Assembly: GCA_027488735.1 (NCBI GenBank)
Contig: JAIYBB010000011.1
Coordinates: 1-64,000 of the forward strand
Direction of reading: 5' to 3'
Length of the DNA stretch: 64,000 bases
Origin: Comamonadaceae bacterium
Lineage (GTDB): Bacteria; Pseudomonadota; Gammaproteobacteria; Burkholderiales; Burkholderiaceae_C
The notes beneath the pieces were generated by a model that saw only the letters and a list, made by a program, of their open reading frames with translations, was not told where the DNA came from and did not search any database. The position numbers were made by a program, and so were the translations under genes. Shown piece after piece: positions 24,590 to 34,622 of the stretch (positions are counted from its first letter, which is position 1; the number at the start of each line of letters is the position of its first letter).

Positions 24590-27500
24590 AGCTCCCGAAC
24601 TTTAACCAAAGCATAAAGCGCGGGAATAACTGCCAGCGTCAGCACAGTTGAGGAAATCATTCCGCCCACCATCGGGGCCGCAATGCGGCTCATAACTTCA
24701 GAGCCCGTACCAGTACCCCACATGATGGGTAATAGGCCCGCCATGATGGCAACTACAGTCATCATCTTGGGGCGAACCCGCTCTACAGCACCTTCCATGA
24801 CTGCTTGATATAGATCATTGGTATCAGGAATTTTTCCTTCAGAGATGCGTCTTTCCTTTATTTCCTCCCATGCATGATCCAAATAAATCAGCATCACCAC
24901 TCCAGTCTCAGCAGCTACGCCAGCCAGTGCAATAAAGCCGACCGCAACGGCGACCGACAGGTTGTATCCAAGCAACCACATCAGCCAGACGCCTCCTACC
25001 AGCGCGAAGGGGACCGACAACATGACAATCAGTGTCTCGGTCAACCGCTTGAAATTCAGATACAGCAGCAAGAAGATGATCAGCAGCGTCACCGGAACCA
25101 CCAGCTTCATCTTTTGTACAGCACGCTCCATCGACTCGAACTGACCGCTCCAGGTCACGTAGTAACCAGTAGGAAATTTGACCTGTTCGTTTACCGCCTT
25201 ACGGGCATCCGCAACGTAACTGCCGATGTCACGTTCACGAATGTCGACGAAGATGTAGGCGGATAGCAGCGCGTTTTCAGTACGAATGCCTGGTGCACCT
25301 TTGGCCACCTCAACCCGAGCGACTTGTCCCAGAGGCACCATTGCGCCGTCCATGGTGGGCACAAGAACCTCCCGTGCGATTTGCTGCGGGTCCGAACGAA
25401 GTTCGCGAGGGTAACGGACAGTCACTCCAAAGCGTTCGCGTCCTTCAACGGTGGTGGTCACCATGTCTCCGCCAAGCGCGGTACCGATCACCTCTTGCAG
25501 GTCACCTACTGCCAGTCCATAGCGCGCCAGTTGTGTGCGATCTGGTTCGATGTTCAGGTAGAAGCCGCCAGTGATGCGTTCGGCAAATGCAGATGTGGTG
25601 CCTGGAACCTGCTTGACCACCGTTTCAATCTCACGGGCCAAACGTTCCATCTCGTTGAGATCCTTGCCGAACACTTTGATGCCAATCGGTGTACGAATGC
25701 CGGTGGACAGCATGTCGATGCGCGCTTTGATCGGCATAGTCCATGCGTTTGATACGCCCGGAAACTGCAACGCCTTGTCCATCTCGGAAATCAGTTTGTC
25801 GGTCGTCATGCCCTTGCGCCACTCCGAGACAGGCTTGAGGTTGATGACCGTTTCAAACATCTCTGTCGGTGCCGGGTCCGTGGCCGTGTTCGCCCGGCCA
25901 GCTTTGCCATACACCGAAGCCACCTCAGGGAAACTCTTGATGATCTTGTTCTGCGTCTGCAACAACTCTGCAGCCTTGGTGATCGACATACCTGGCAACG
26001 ACGCGGGCATGTAAAGCAACGTGCCTTCATTGAGTGTCGGCATGAATTCGGAGCCGAGCTTGCTGGCTGGATACAGCGAAATTCCCAGCACGAAGAGCGC
26101 TACGCCAACAGTTAGCTTTTTCTTGTGCATCACGCCAGCGATGATGGGGCGATACACCCAGATCAAGAAACGATTCACCGGATTTTTGGCTTCCGGCATG
26201 ATTCTTCCCCGGATGAACAGCATCATCAGAACTGGCACCAGCGTCACCGAAAGCATTGCCGCCCCCGCCATGGCGAAGGTTTTGGTGTAGGCCAGCGGTG
26301 AGAACAGGCGCCCCTCCTGCGACTCAAGCGTGAACACGGGCAAAAAGGACACGGTGATGATCAGAAGCGAGAAGAACAATGCTGGTCCCACCTCCTTGCA
26401 CGCAGTGATCATGGCCTCGACCCGTTGCGCGTTATCATGATCTTCGGGTAAGCGTTCCAGATGCTTATGAGCGTTTTCAATCATCACGATGGCTGCATCA
26501 ACCATGGCACCAATCGCGATGGCAATTCCTCCCAAGCTCATCAAATTCGAGTTCATGTCCAGCAGACGCATGGCAATGAAAGCGATCAACACCCCCACAG
26601 GCAGCATCAAAATTGCCACCAGAGCTGAGCGAACGTGCATCAAAAACACAACGCAGACCAAGGCAACGATCAGACTTTCCTCCAGCAGCGTTCGCTTGAG
26701 AGTGTCGATCGCGCGGTGAATCAAATCAGAGCGGTCATACACCGCTTGGATGCTGACCCCTTCCGGCAATCCTGCTGAGACTTCCGTGATCTTTTCCTTG
26801 AGGTTGTGGATCACCTCCAGGGCATTTTGACCGTAACGAGACATGGCGATGCCGGAGACGACCTCACCCTCACCGTTGAGTTCGGTGATACCGCGCCGCT
26901 CATCAGGAACCAATTCAACTCGTGCAATATCTCGCACTAGCACTGGCGTTCCCTTGTCGGATTTGACGACAAGATTCTCGATATCCGAAACGCCGCGCAG
27001 GTAGCCACGTCCCCGAACCATGTATTCAGTTTCGGCCATTTCGACCACACGGCCACCAACATCCCGGTTGGATTCCCGCACCACCTGAGACACTTTGGCC
27101 AGAGGAATGCCGTAGGCGCGCAGTTTCACAGGATCGACAGTGATCTGGTAGGTCTGGACAAACCCACCGATGGAAGCTACTTCGGCGACCCCATGTGCTT
27201 TTGTGAGTTGATACCGCAAGTACCAGTCTTGCAAGGTGCGCAGTTCAGCCAGGGTTTTGTCCTTGGCCAGCAAGGCATACTGGTAAACCCAGCCCACTCC
27301 AGTTGCATCAGGACCGATTTGTGGCGTCACCCCCTTGGGCATGCGACTGGACGCGAAGTTCAAATACTCTAGTACCCGTGAACGCGCCCAGTAAATATCT
27401 GTGCCATCTTCAAAAATGATGTAGACGAAGGATGCACCGAAAAATGAAAAGCCTCGAACGACTTTCGATTTCGGAACCGACAACATGGCCGTGGTCAGTG

Positions 27501-27702
27501 GATAAGTGACCTGGTCTTCAACCACCTGCGGGGCTTGTCCTGGGTACTCTGTGTAAACGATTACCTGAACATCAGACAGATCGGGTAGCGCGTCCAGTGG
27601 TGTCCTGATGACGGCGAATACCCCGCCAACGATGACAAACAAAGTAGCTAGTAGGACCAAAAATCGGTTTCGTCCTGACCAATCAATGATCTTTGCAAGC
27701 AT
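24577..27702 (-). CDS. cusA: CusA/SilA, RND transporter for Cu(I)/Ag(I) efflux
   Basis: The start was set at the ATG preceded by GGAGGACACC, not the upstream TTG; the length is 1041 residues. The HME4 signature AIAIGAMVDAAIVMIENAHK is present. The copper-binding methionines fall at M565 (LLYMPAS), M615 (PTEMFET) and M664 (RIDMLST), with the same 50 and 49 residue spacing as the E. coli CusA triad, so it should carry Cu(I)/Ag(I). It works with CusB and the CusC-like channel encoded upstream in the same operon. The 3' end is convergent with lspA. Confidence 0.95.
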   Translation of the reverse strand: MLAKIIDWSGRNRFLVLLATLFVIVGGVFAVIRTPLDALPDLSDVQVIVYTEYPGQAPQVVEDQVTYPLTTAMLSVPKSKVVRGFSFFGASFVYIIFEDGTDIYWARSRVLEYLNFASSRMPKGVTPQIGPDATGVGWVYQYALLAKDKTLAELRTLQDWYLRYQLTKAHGVAEVASIGGFVQTYQITVDPVKLRAYGIPLAKVSQVVRESNRDVGGRVVEMAETEYMVRGRGYLRGVSDIENLVVKSDKGTPVLVRDIARVELVPDERRGITELNGEGEVVSGIAMSRYGQNALEVIHNLKEKITEVSAGLPEGVSIQAVYDRSDLIHRAIDTLKRTLLEESLIVALVCVVFLMHVRSALVAILMLPVGVLIAFIAMRLLDMNSNLMSLGGIAIAIGAMVDAAIVMIENAHKHLERLPEDHDNAQRVEAMITACKEVGPALFFSLLIITVSFLPVFTLESQEGRLFSPLAYTKTFAMAGAAMLSVTLVPVLMMLFIRGRIMPEAKNPVNRFLIWVYRPIIAGVMHKKKLTVGVALFVLGISLYPASKLGSEFMPTLNEGTLLYMPASLPGMSITKAAELLQTQNKIIKSFPEVASVYGKAGRANTATDPAPTEMFETVINLKPVSEWRKGMTTDKLISEMDKALQFPGVSNAWTMPIKARIDMLSTGIRTPIGIKVFGKDLNEMERLAREIETVVKQVPGTTSAFAERITGGFYLNIEPDRTQLARYGLAVGDLQEVIGTALGGDMVTTTVEGRERFGVTVRYPRELRSDPQQIAREVLVPTMDGAMVPLGQVARVEVAKGAPGIRTENALLSAYIFVDIRERDIGSYVADARKAVNEQVKFPTGYYVTWSGQFESMERAVQKMKLVVPVTLLIIFLLLYLNFKRLTETLIVMLSVPFALVGGVWLMWLLGYNLSVAVAVGFIALAGVAAETGVVMLIYLDHAWEEIKERRISEGKIPDTNDLYQAVMEGAVERVRPKMMTVVAIMAGLLPIMWGTGTGSEVMSRIAAPMVGGMISSTVLTLAVIPALYALVKVRELNSK

Positions 27703-27717
27703 GGTGTCCTCCAAAGA

Positions 27718-29322
27718 TCAGTTGTGACCAGCGTGTGGATTGGCCGCACTTGCCGTGACAGGCTTGATGGCGGTGATGATCCATTCGCCCTGGCCGCGCT
27801 CAACGAACTCAAAGCTCAAAGACATTCCAGGCTTCAGACCAGAAAGCAGACTGCTGTTTGCAACCTTGAATTCCATGGTCATGGCAGGCCATTTAAGGGT
27901 GGATACCGGTCCGTGTGCGATCGTCAGCGAACCAATTTTGGTATCGATGTCCTCGATTTTTCCTTCTGCACGATGGCCCACGGATGCCGTGGTCTTGGAT
28001 TCTGTCGATCCTCCTTTAGAAGCTGCCGCGCCGTGTCCCGAGTGTCCCAACCCCCCGATCGCAGCCTTGAGGTTGCTTTCGGCGTCAATTAAGAAGTTCG
28101 CAGCAACAACTACCATCTCGCCATCTCGCACACCCTCCAGAACCTCGATGCGATCATCGCTACGTGCGCCAAGCTTGACCTCCCTGGGATCGAAGCGTCC
28201 TTCCTGCGCTTGAACAAGAATGATTTGACGTGTCCCGCTATCGATCACGGCGGACGTGGGAACGGTTAGCACAGAACGCTTGGTGTCTACGGGCAGTTCG
28301 ACCTGAGCAAACATGCCAGGCTTGAGAAGTCCCAGTGGATTCGACAACTCTACGCGAACCGGAACGGTTCGAGTCTCCGACTTGAGGGTCGGGTAAACAT
28401 ATGTAATTGCCCCCGAAAACTGCTTATCTGGATAGGCGTTGATCCGCACAGTGGCTTTGGCACCGGTTCGCACCTGACCGATGTCTTGCTCAAAGACATC
28501 GGCAATCACCCATACTGAGGCAAGATTGGTGACTTGATAAAGCATTTCACCTGGCATGAAGCGCATGCCCTGTACCGCCTTCTTCTCGGTCACGATGCCT
28601 GCCACTGGTGATCGCAGTGTCAATGTGCGACGGGGCCCGGTGGATTGAGTCAATGCCTTGACCTGTTCGTCCGAAATATCCCAGTTACGCAGTCGTGACA
28701 AGCTGGAATCTGCCAGTTCGCGCATGCCTCGCTGAGCCTCCTCATTCGCGCCCTTTAAGGCCTCAACACCTTGCGATGCAATGGCGTATTCGCGCTGAGC
28801 GGAGACCAATTCGGGACTGTACACATCGAAAAGCGGCTGACCTTTGCCTACAGTTTGACCTGTGGCATTGACATAGAGCCGTTCAACATAGCCCTCGAAT
28901 TTGGGTGCGATGGTGTAGGTTTGGCGTTCATCCGGTTCGATCCGTCCTGCGGCACGGACAACTTTGTTCAATGTGCGCAGGCTTGCTGCCTCAACACGGA
29001 CGCCCAGTTTTTGCACTTTCTCCGTGCTGATGCGAATGAGGTTTGGGCTGCCAGCGGTAGCTTCCTGCTCGCCCTCGTAAACAGGGATGTAATCCATGCC
29101 CATCGGATCTTTCTTGGGCGTCGGAGACGTGTCAGGTAATCCCATGGGATTGCGGTAGTAGAGAATCTTGCGCTCTGTGGATGAGCCATCGTTTAGCGCG
29201 CTTGACTTGGATTGTGTGTCTTGATGCGGGACGGATTGTTGTTTTCCAAACCAATATCCAGCACCTGCTGTCAAAGCGGCAACGATTAAAGTTGCAACGC
29301 CCATCTTCAAGCCCGTTGTCAT
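27718..29322 (-). CDS. cusB: CusB membrane-fusion protein with fused C-terminal CusF domain
   Basis: The protein has 534 residues. An N-terminal anchor (LKMGVATLIVAALTAGAGYWFG) is followed by the heavy-metal-binding segment YYRNPMGLPDTSPTPKKDPMGMDYIPVYEGE. Hairpin and barrel domains of a CusB-type adaptor follow to about residue 410. After a Gly/His/Ser linker (GHSGHGAAASKGG) residues about 445-520 form a CusF domain: GKIEDIDTKIGSLTIAHGPVSTLKWPAMTMEFKV, with the W and the two Met of the Cu(I) site. In E. coli CusF is a separate chaperone; here it is joined to the adaptor. It overlaps the cusC-like gene by 4 bases. Confidence 0.93.
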   Translation of the reverse strand: MTTGLKMGVATLIVAALTAGAGYWFGKQQSVPHQDTQSKSSALNDGSSTERKILYYRNPMGLPDTSPTPKKDPMGMDYIPVYEGEQEATAGSPNLIRISTEKVQKLGVRVEAASLRTLNKVVRAAGRIEPDERQTYTIAPKFEGYVERLYVNATGQTVGKGQPLFDVYSPELVSAQREYAIASQGVEALKGANEEAQRGMRELADSSLSRLRNWDISDEQVKALTQSTGPRRTLTLRSPVAGIVTEKKAVQGMRFMPGEMLYQVTNLASVWVIADVFEQDIGQVRTGAKATVRINAYPDKQFSGAITYVYPTLKSETRTVPVRVELSNPLGLLKPGMFAQVELPVDTKRSVLTVPTSAVIDSGTRQIILVQAQEGRFDPREVKLGARSDDRIEVLEGVRDGEMVVVAANFLIDAESNLKAAIGGLGHSGHGAAASKGGSTESKTTASVGHRAEGKIEDIDTKIGSLTIAHGPVSTLKWPAMTMEFKVANSSLLSGLKPGMSLSFEFVERGQGEWIITAIKPVTASAANPHAGHN

Positions 29323-30587
29323 AATTCTTCTCCTACGATGCGCTCAATTTCAGCGAGACGCATTTGTGCATTGATTCCTGCCTTGACTTGATTCAACTTG
29401 GCTTGACGGATTTGTCTTTGTGCATCTAGAAGGGTAGCGAAATCCACCTTCCCGGATTCATAGCCCGCAAGGGCCGAGCGAAAGGTCAGCTCTGACTGCG
29501 GCAAAAGATTCTCGGTGGTCAATGTAAGAGACCGACGCTCTGAATCAAACCCCGCTATGCTTTCATAAAGATCAGCCAAAATCTGACTGCTAACCAACTC
29601 ACGACGGGAGCGTGATGCCGAAAGCATGGCCTCTGACTCCCGTTCCTGTGACCTACGAGCGTTTTGCTGTAATGGGATATTGATTTCAACCATCAACTCC
29701 CATTCTCGAACGGAGTTGCCATACTGAATGGGTGATGCACCCAATGTGAAATCAGGATATCGATTTCGATACGCAAGATCTCGTGATTTCTCTGCGGCTT
29801 TGATCTGCGCTTCTTCGACTCTTAACAGTGGATTATTCAATTTCGCGCGCTGTTCCAAGGAAGAGAAATTTACAACTGCTTGTGTTGGAAGCACTCGAAT
29901 TTGAGTAGGTTTAGCCAAAGGTTCGTCAGCTTGTCGGCCAGTTAGAGCATTCATCCTGGCTTGCAATTGACGTCGTTCTGCCTCAATCCCGATCAATTCG
30001 CTTCGAATAGAAGTTTGTTCGACTTGAGAACGGATGACGTCCTGCTGGGCAGCCAGACCACTTGCATATCTAACCTGGGCAACCTTCTCCAATCGCACCA
30101 TCAAGTCCAAAATTTCCTGTGTCAAGCGTTCGCTTTGATCCAAGTAATACAGTTGGGCATAAACAATTTTGATCTTCGACGCCAAATCCACCCATGTGCT
30201 CGCTGCGCGCACTTTGGCCGCATCAGAAGCTGCTTCAGCTGCTTCACGTTTGAGCTCACGCTTCCCAAACCAAGGGACATCCTGCATGAGCAAATATCGC
30301 GTGCTTCCAACGCGATTCGGGGCGAGAGTAGGTGACTGTTCGCCCATGCGCGTGATATCTCGCCATTCCGTACGGAATTTGGGATCCGGTAGAGATCCTG
30401 CCGGTACAACTCGTTCGGACGCGGCATCAGCCTCATACTTCATACTCGCAAGTTCCGGATTTCTCTCTCTTGCGAGTTTCAATAGCCCTTCTATATTGGT
30501 GCCAATTGGGTGCTCTTGTCCGTAGCTGGTAGGAGTTAAGACAAGGATTAGACAAGCTGCAGCAATCGACGATTTAATGCTGATCAT
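29319..30587 (-). CDS. CusC-like outer-membrane factor (TolC family)
   Basis: The protein has 422 residues. A signal peptide (SIAAACLILVLTPTSYG) is followed by TolC-type halves: ARERNPELASMKYEADAASERVVPAGSLPDPKF and EEAQIKAAEKSRDLAYRNRYPDFTLGA, then SALAGYESGKVDFATLLDAQRQIRQAKL. It is not a lipoprotein (no lipobox), unlike E. coli CusC. It would form the outer-membrane tunnel for CusBA. The gene overlaps both its neighbours by 4 bases, so translation is coupled. Confidence 0.85.
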   Translation of the reverse strand: MISIKSSIAAACLILVLTPTSYGQEHPIGTNIEGLLKLARERNPELASMKYEADAASERVVPAGSLPDPKFRTEWRDITRMGEQSPTLAPNRVGSTRYLLMQDVPWFGKRELKREAAEAASDAAKVRAASTWVDLASKIKIVYAQLYYLDQSERLTQEILDLMVRLEKVAQVRYASGLAAQQDVIRSQVEQTSIRSELIGIEAERRQLQARMNALTGRQADEPLAKPTQIRVLPTQAVVNFSSLEQRAKLNNPLLRVEEAQIKAAEKSRDLAYRNRYPDFTLGASPIQYGNSVREWELMVEINIPLQQNARRSQERESEAMLSASRSRRELVSSQILADLYESIAGFDSERRSLTLTTENLLPQSELTFRSALAGYESGKVDFATLLDAQRQIRQAKLNQVKAGINAQMRLAEIERIVGEEL

Positions 30588-30826
30588 GATGTGCCTCGCC
30601 GAAGGGCTGTATTTAACTGATCAACTACTTCAGCCCAATCGGCATCATTGAGAATTTCTTCTTTCAACATAGTCGATTGGGCATTCGTCCAGAAGGGTGC
30701 GTCTTCTAAGCGAATGGAAGACTCAAGCGGACTATGTGTGTCTAAAAAACGTTTGATCCCATTGGCATCAGAGGGGAGGCCAAGTTGAAGGAAAAGTTCA
30801 GTAAAACGATGATGGTTTGAATTCAT
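30584..30826 (-). CDS. DUF2789-family protein leading the cus operon
   Basis: The protein has 80 residues. The sequence HRFTELFLQLGLPSDANGIKRFLDTHSPL...LEDAPFWTNAQSTMLKEEILNDADWAEVVDQLN matches the DUF2789 pattern (LF-QLGLPS, ApFWt-aQ, DadWaevvD). No function is established. It is cytoplasmic by appearance, with no Cys or Met cluster. It is the first gene after the operator-like palindrome and overlaps cusC, so it is co-transcribed with the pump. Confidence 0.75.
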   Translation of the reverse strand: MNSNHHRFTELFLQLGLPSDANGIKRFLDTHSPLESSIRLEDAPFWTNAQSTMLKEEILNDADWAEVVDQLNTALRRGTS

Positions 30827-30944
30827 TGCAGTCTTCCTGTTTGCATCAGATATCTATGTCTAAGACCGAATTATTTGTGTAGGCACTTACGCAAAAGATA
30901 CAGGTTGATTTTGCAAATGACCACCTGTTATGAAGATGATGAAC

Positions 30945-30964
30945 TGATTACATTCCTGTAATCA
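30945..30964 (-). promoter_or_regulatory. Operator-like palindrome upstream of the DUF2789-cus operon
   Basis: TGATTACA (30945-30952) and TGTAATCA (30957-30964) are perfect inverted arms around four bases. The core ATTACA-N4-TGTAAT is like the boxes bound by CusR/CopR/HprR-type response regulators. It sits about 120 bases upstream of the DUF2789 start and after the Cu ATPase gene. Binding is inferred. Confidence 0.6.
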
Positions 30965-31001
30965 TTCAGATTGTTGTTTGAATTTAACAATAAGGTCCGC
31001 G

Positions 31002-33389
31002 TCAGTGACCTCGCCTCAAGCGAAGTGCGTTTCCGATCACTGATGCAGAGCTGAAGCTCATAGCTAACGCAGCAATCAAGGGAGAAAGTAGCCAGCCGGT
31101 CAAGGGGTACAGCACCCCCGCTGCAACAGGGATTCCAAGCGCGTTGTAAAGGAAAGCAAACATAAGGTTCTGCTTCATGTTGCTTACAGTGTCCTGGGAG
31201 AGCGTGCGAGCAACTGCGATACCGCGCAAATCACCTTTGACAAGGGTCACCTGGGCACTGTTCATGGCAACGTCAGTGCCTGTTCCCATGGCGATGCCGA
31301 CATCGGCCTTGGCTAGTGCCGGTGCGTCATTGATGCCATCACCAGCCATCGCCACCATACGGCCTTGTTTTTGCAACTGATCCACGAGAGCCAGTTTGTC
31401 TGCGGGCTTGACTTCACCATGCACTTCGTCGATTCCAAGTCGTTCGCCAACTGAGCGGGCAGTGGTCAAACCGTCACCGGTCGCCATAACGATACGCAGA
31501 CCGGCAGCCTTGAGTGTGGCCAGAGCCTCGGGCGTGCTTTCCTTGATCGGATCAGACACAGCCAACAGTCCTGCCAGTTGCCCATCAACGGCAAGATGCA
31601 TCACGCTTGCTCCCTCTGATCGTAATGACTCCGCCTGTGACACCAGTGCATGTACAGCCACGCCAAGCTGCTCCATCAATGCCGTGTTGCCCAGAGCCAG
31701 TTGACGTTCTCCAACCTGACCTCGCACGCCAATTCCTGAACCCGACTCGAAGTTCTCAGGTTTGTCCAAGGACAGATGACGTTCGCGGGCCGCGCGCACG
31801 ATGGCATCGGCCAGTGGGTGCTCGCTGCCTTGGTCCAGGCTGGCCGCAAGGCGCAGCACCTCTGTTTCGTCAAAGCCCGGGGCAGCCACCGCGCGATCAA
31901 ACGCTGGTTTGCCCTCCGTCAGCGTGCCGGTTTTATCGATGATCAGGGTATCAATTTTCCTCAGATTCTCAATTGCAGCAGCATCGCGGAACAGAACGCC
32001 ATGGGTGGCACCACGCCCGGTGGCGACCATGATGGACATCGGTGTGGCCAGGCCAAGCGCACAGGGGCAGGCGATGATCAGAACCGCCACTGCGTTAATC
32101 AGGGCATAAACCCAGCTGGGCTCGGGGCCGAACAGGCCCCACCCCAAAAAGGTGAGCAAGGCAACGGTGACAACGGCCATCACGAACCAGCCTGCCACGG
32201 TGTCAGCCATGCGTTGCATCGGCGCTTTGGAGCGTTGTGCTTGAGCCACCATTTGGACAATTTGCGACAACATAGTGGCCGAGCCGACTTTTTCAGACCG
32301 CATCACAAGAGCACCGTTGGTATTCAGCGTTGCGCCAATCACCTTGTCGCCCACCCGCTTAGACACAGGCACAGGTTCACCGGTCAGCATCGATTCATCG
32401 ACCGCGCTGCTGCCCTCAGTCACCACCCCATCAACCGGAACCTTTTCGCCAGGGCGGATGCGCAGCAGGTCGCCCACATGCACATGAGTCAAAGGCACAT
32501 CTTCCTCGGAACCATCAGGGCGCAGACGACGTGCGGTCTTGGGGGCTAGTCCAAGAAGCGATTTGATGGCCGCAGAGGTCTGAGAGCGAGCCTTGAGTTC
32601 AAGAACTTGACCTAAAAGGGTCAGTGAAATGATGACAGCCGTAGCCTCGAAATACACGGCAACTCGGCCCATCGAGATGAAGGAGTCTGGAAATACCTGC
32701 GGTGCCACAGTGGCAACCACGCTGTAAACAAAGGCAGCACCGGTGCCCAGGCCAATCAGCGTCCACATGTTAGGACTGCGGTTCACAACAGATTGCCAGC
32801 CTCGTGAGAAAAATGGCCATCCAGCCCACACGACGATTGGCAGCGAAAGAGCAAATTCGATCCAGCTTTGCACCGACATATCAAACCACCTCAGCCGGTG
32901 GCCAGCCATTGCCAAAAATGTCACCACGATGGTCAGTGGAAGCGTCCACCAAAAGCGTTTTTGAAAGTCACGCAACTCGGGGTTTTCATCTTCTTCTAAC
33001 TCAGGCAAAAGCGGCTCGAGTGTCATGCCGCACTTGGGACAATTTCCTGCATGATCCTGCCGGATTTCAGGATGCATAGGGCAGGTATAGATTGTTCCTG
33101 CGGCAGCAGATGTCATTTGCGACTTTTCAGCGTTTCCGCTCATGTACAACATGGGGTTGACATCAAACTTCGTTTTGCATTTGGTCCCGCAAAAGAAAAA
33201 TGTGCTTCCCATGTGTACAGATTGATACGCAGCCTGCCTGGTTACTGTCATTCCACAAACAGGATCTTTTAGGTCCGTGGTGTTGCTCTTACTAGATTTC
33301 TCAGAAGAAGACGCGTCGGGATGTTCTATTGGGTTGTGGTGAACGTGCCCGTGTTCGTGGGCGTGATGGTCGTGTTGGTTTTTATTCAT
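31002..33389 (-). CDS. copA: Cu(I)/Ag(I)-exporting P-type ATPase with YHS and heavy-metal-binding N-terminus
   Basis: The 795-residue protein begins with a His-rich run ([14 protein letters not shown]). A YHS domain (DPVCGMTV...[12 protein letters not shown]) follows, then a [22 protein letters not shown] segment; no classical HMA domain is present. The membrane motif C441-P-C443, the phosphorylated D485-[16 protein letters not shown] and the final [17 protein letters not shown] are the P1B-1 (Cu/Ag) signature. It is close to the SilP/CopF-like group. It pumps Cu(I) or Ag(I) to the periplasm, feeding CusBA. The upstream TPM gene ends 9 bases before its start, so they are probably one operon. 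Confidence 0.93.
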   Translation of the reverse strand: MNKNQHDHHAHEHGHVHHNPIEHPDASSSEKSSKSNTTDLKDPVCGMTVTRQAAYQSVHMGSTFFFCGTKCKTKFDVNPMLYMSGNAEKSQMTSAAAGTIYTCPMHPEIRQDHAGNCPKCGMTLEPLLPELEEDENPELRDFQKRFWWTLPLTIVVTFLAMAGHRLRWFDMSVQSWIEFALSLPIVVWAGWPFFSRGWQSVVNRSPNMWTLIGLGTGAAFVYSVVATVAPQVFPDSFISMGRVAVYFEATAVIISLTLLGQVLELKARSQTSAAIKSLLGLAPKTARRLRPDGSEEDVPLTHVHVGDLLRIRPGEKVPVDGVVTEGSSAVDESMLTGEPVPVSKRVGDKVIGATLNTNGALVMRSEKVGSATMLSQIVQMVAQAQRSKAPMQRMADTVAGWFVMAVVTVALLTFLGWGLFGPEPSWVYALINAVAVLIIACPCALGLATPMSIMVATGRGATHGVLFRDAAAIENLRKIDTLIIDKTGTLTEGKPAFDRAVAAPGFDETEVLRLAASLDQGSEHPLADAIVRAARERHLSLDKPENFESGSGIGVRGQVGERQLALGNTALMEQLGVAVHALVSQAESLRSEGASVMHLAVDGQLAGLLAVSDPIKESTPEALATLKAAGLRIVMATGDGLTTARSVGERLGIDEVHGEVKPADKLALVDQLQKQGRMVAMAGDGINDAPALAKADVGIAMGTGTDVAMNSAQVTLVKGDLRGIAVARTLSQDTVSNMKQNLMFAFLYNALGIPVAAGVLYPLTGWLLSPLIAALAMSFSSASVIGNALRLRRGH

Positions 33390-33397
33390 AGTATTTT

Positions 33398-33907
33398 TTA
33401 GTTTTTAAAATTCAACATGACGGGTGCGTCAGGAAGTTCGTTTTCATGCTTTTCATGAGCGGAAAAATGGAGGCCGATCACATTCGCAATTGCCGCTATT
33501 CCTTTTAATGCACCTGTCTCGAACTCTGATCTGGAGAAATGGTCTTGCATGGTTTGACATATCGACCGCCAACATTCATCGCCAGCCTTGATATGAATTC
33601 CCCTGTCGGCAACGATCTCGACCGCACGATCAGCAAGCAGTACATAAACTAAGACACCATTGTTGTGTTCAGTGTCCCAAACTCTTAGCTGAGAAAACAC
33701 CTCGATGGCGCGGTCGCGAGATGATTGGCCCTTGAGAAGACGAATGCCGTCTAAGCCACCTTCTATCGCCAAGCGAATCTCACCGCCATGCAAATGTTCA
33801 CTGTTATGAATCGCTTTTGTGATGGCATCAAGGCTTTCACGTTTAAAAACACGGTGGACCTGCCAATCTGAGAACAGCAAATGTTGAAAGATACGTTTGA
33901 TTGGCAT
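33398..33907 (-). CDS. TPM-domain protein (second of a pair)
   Basis: The protein has 169 residues; the ATG at 33907 lies 3 bases after the stop of the upstream TPM gene and an earlier in-frame start inside that gene is unlikely. The core [39 protein letters not shown], followed by [29 protein letters not shown], is the TPM (TLP18.3/Psb32/MOLO-1) fold. There is no signal peptide. In other genomes this cytosolic TPM protein follows a YgcG-like membrane TPM protein and a LemA protein; here the LemA gene is absent. Function unknown, possibly envelope related. Confidence 0.75.
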   Translation of the reverse strand: MPIKRIFQHLLFSDWQVHRVFKRESLDAITKAIHNSEHLHGGEIRLAIEGGLDGIRLLKGQSSRDRAIEVFSQLRVWDTEHNNGVLVYVLLADRAVEIVADRGIHIKAGDECWRSICQTMQDHFSRSEFETGALKGIAAIANVIGLHFSAHEKHENELPDAPVMLNFKN

Positions 33908-33909
33908 AG

Positions 33910-34473
33910 TCACCACCTTCCCGATGCGCCGCCGCCGCCGAATCCGCCACCACCACCTCGAAATCCGCCGCCGCCCCATCCATGACGCCCACCCCCTGAC
34001 ATACCGCCTAATCCGTGAAGCACCGTAGACGCCCCGATCAGCGTGACGAACATAGCGGCAATGCCAGCGAAGATGGCGAGAAGCAGTGATCCGACAACCA
34101 ACCAGGCAAGGCCAGTCACGACCATACCCGTGACGAGTGAACCGCCAACTCTTCCGAATGCACTGCGCAATACACTGCCGACACCTAAAGACACAATCAA
34201 CAAGAAGGGGACAAGTTGACGAAGTCCTTGATCGGAATTTTTGGAGTGGCGTTGATGTTCTGGTAGTGGTTCACCATCGATTACAGAGATGATTTGTCCA
34301 ACGCCCGATTGAAGTCCTTGGAAAAAATCGCCTCGCTTGAAATGGGGAACGATAACTTCACTGATGATTCGCTTACTGGTGATATCAGATAAGGCACCTT
34401 CTAGACCGTAGCCGACTTCGATACGTACAGTCCGATCATCTTTGGCCACCACCAAAATAACGCCATCATCCAC
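33910..34473 (-). pseudogene. YgcG-like TPM-domain membrane protein, 5'-truncated
   Basis: The remaining 187 codons start within the TPM domain (DDGVILVVAKDDRTVRIEVGYGLEGALSD). One membrane region (LVTGMVVTGLAWLVVGSLLLAIFAGIAAMFVTLIGA) and a Gly-rich end (GGGGFRGGGGGFGGGGASGRW) follow. Going upstream the homologous frame continues as QWKLGRQKV but then meets a TAG at about 34501, so the signal peptide and the first half of the domain are missing. A GTG at 34473 could still initiate, but the product would lack its export signal. The break is next to a large hairpin at 34516-34560. Confidence 0.65.
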
Positions 34474-34515
34474 CTTCTGCCGACCCAGCTTCCACTGTTT
34501 CTAATGGCAGAGATT

Positions 34516-34560
34516 TCACGAGCCTTGGCAAGATCGATTGATCATCGCCAAGACTCGTGA
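34516..34560. repeat. Large imperfect hairpin at the truncation point
   Basis: Bases 34516-34535 pair with 34540-34560: TCACGAG with CTCGTGA, CTTGGC with GCCAAG and GATC with GATC, interrupted by two mismatches and a bulge, around a GATT loop. No T-run follows on either strand. It lies between the copK stop and the broken TPM gene. Confidence 0.55.
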
Positions 34561-34622
34561 GACATCGTCCCCCAAAAGGAACGAAAGGCAGTACCTCAAA
34601 CGGGGCATGCCTAAATGACAGG

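Noticed and set aside
30945..30964. Possible Rho-independent terminator of the Cu ATPase gene
   Set aside because: The 8-bp dyad has no T-run on either strand, and its ATTACA/TGTAAT core fits a response-regulator box better.
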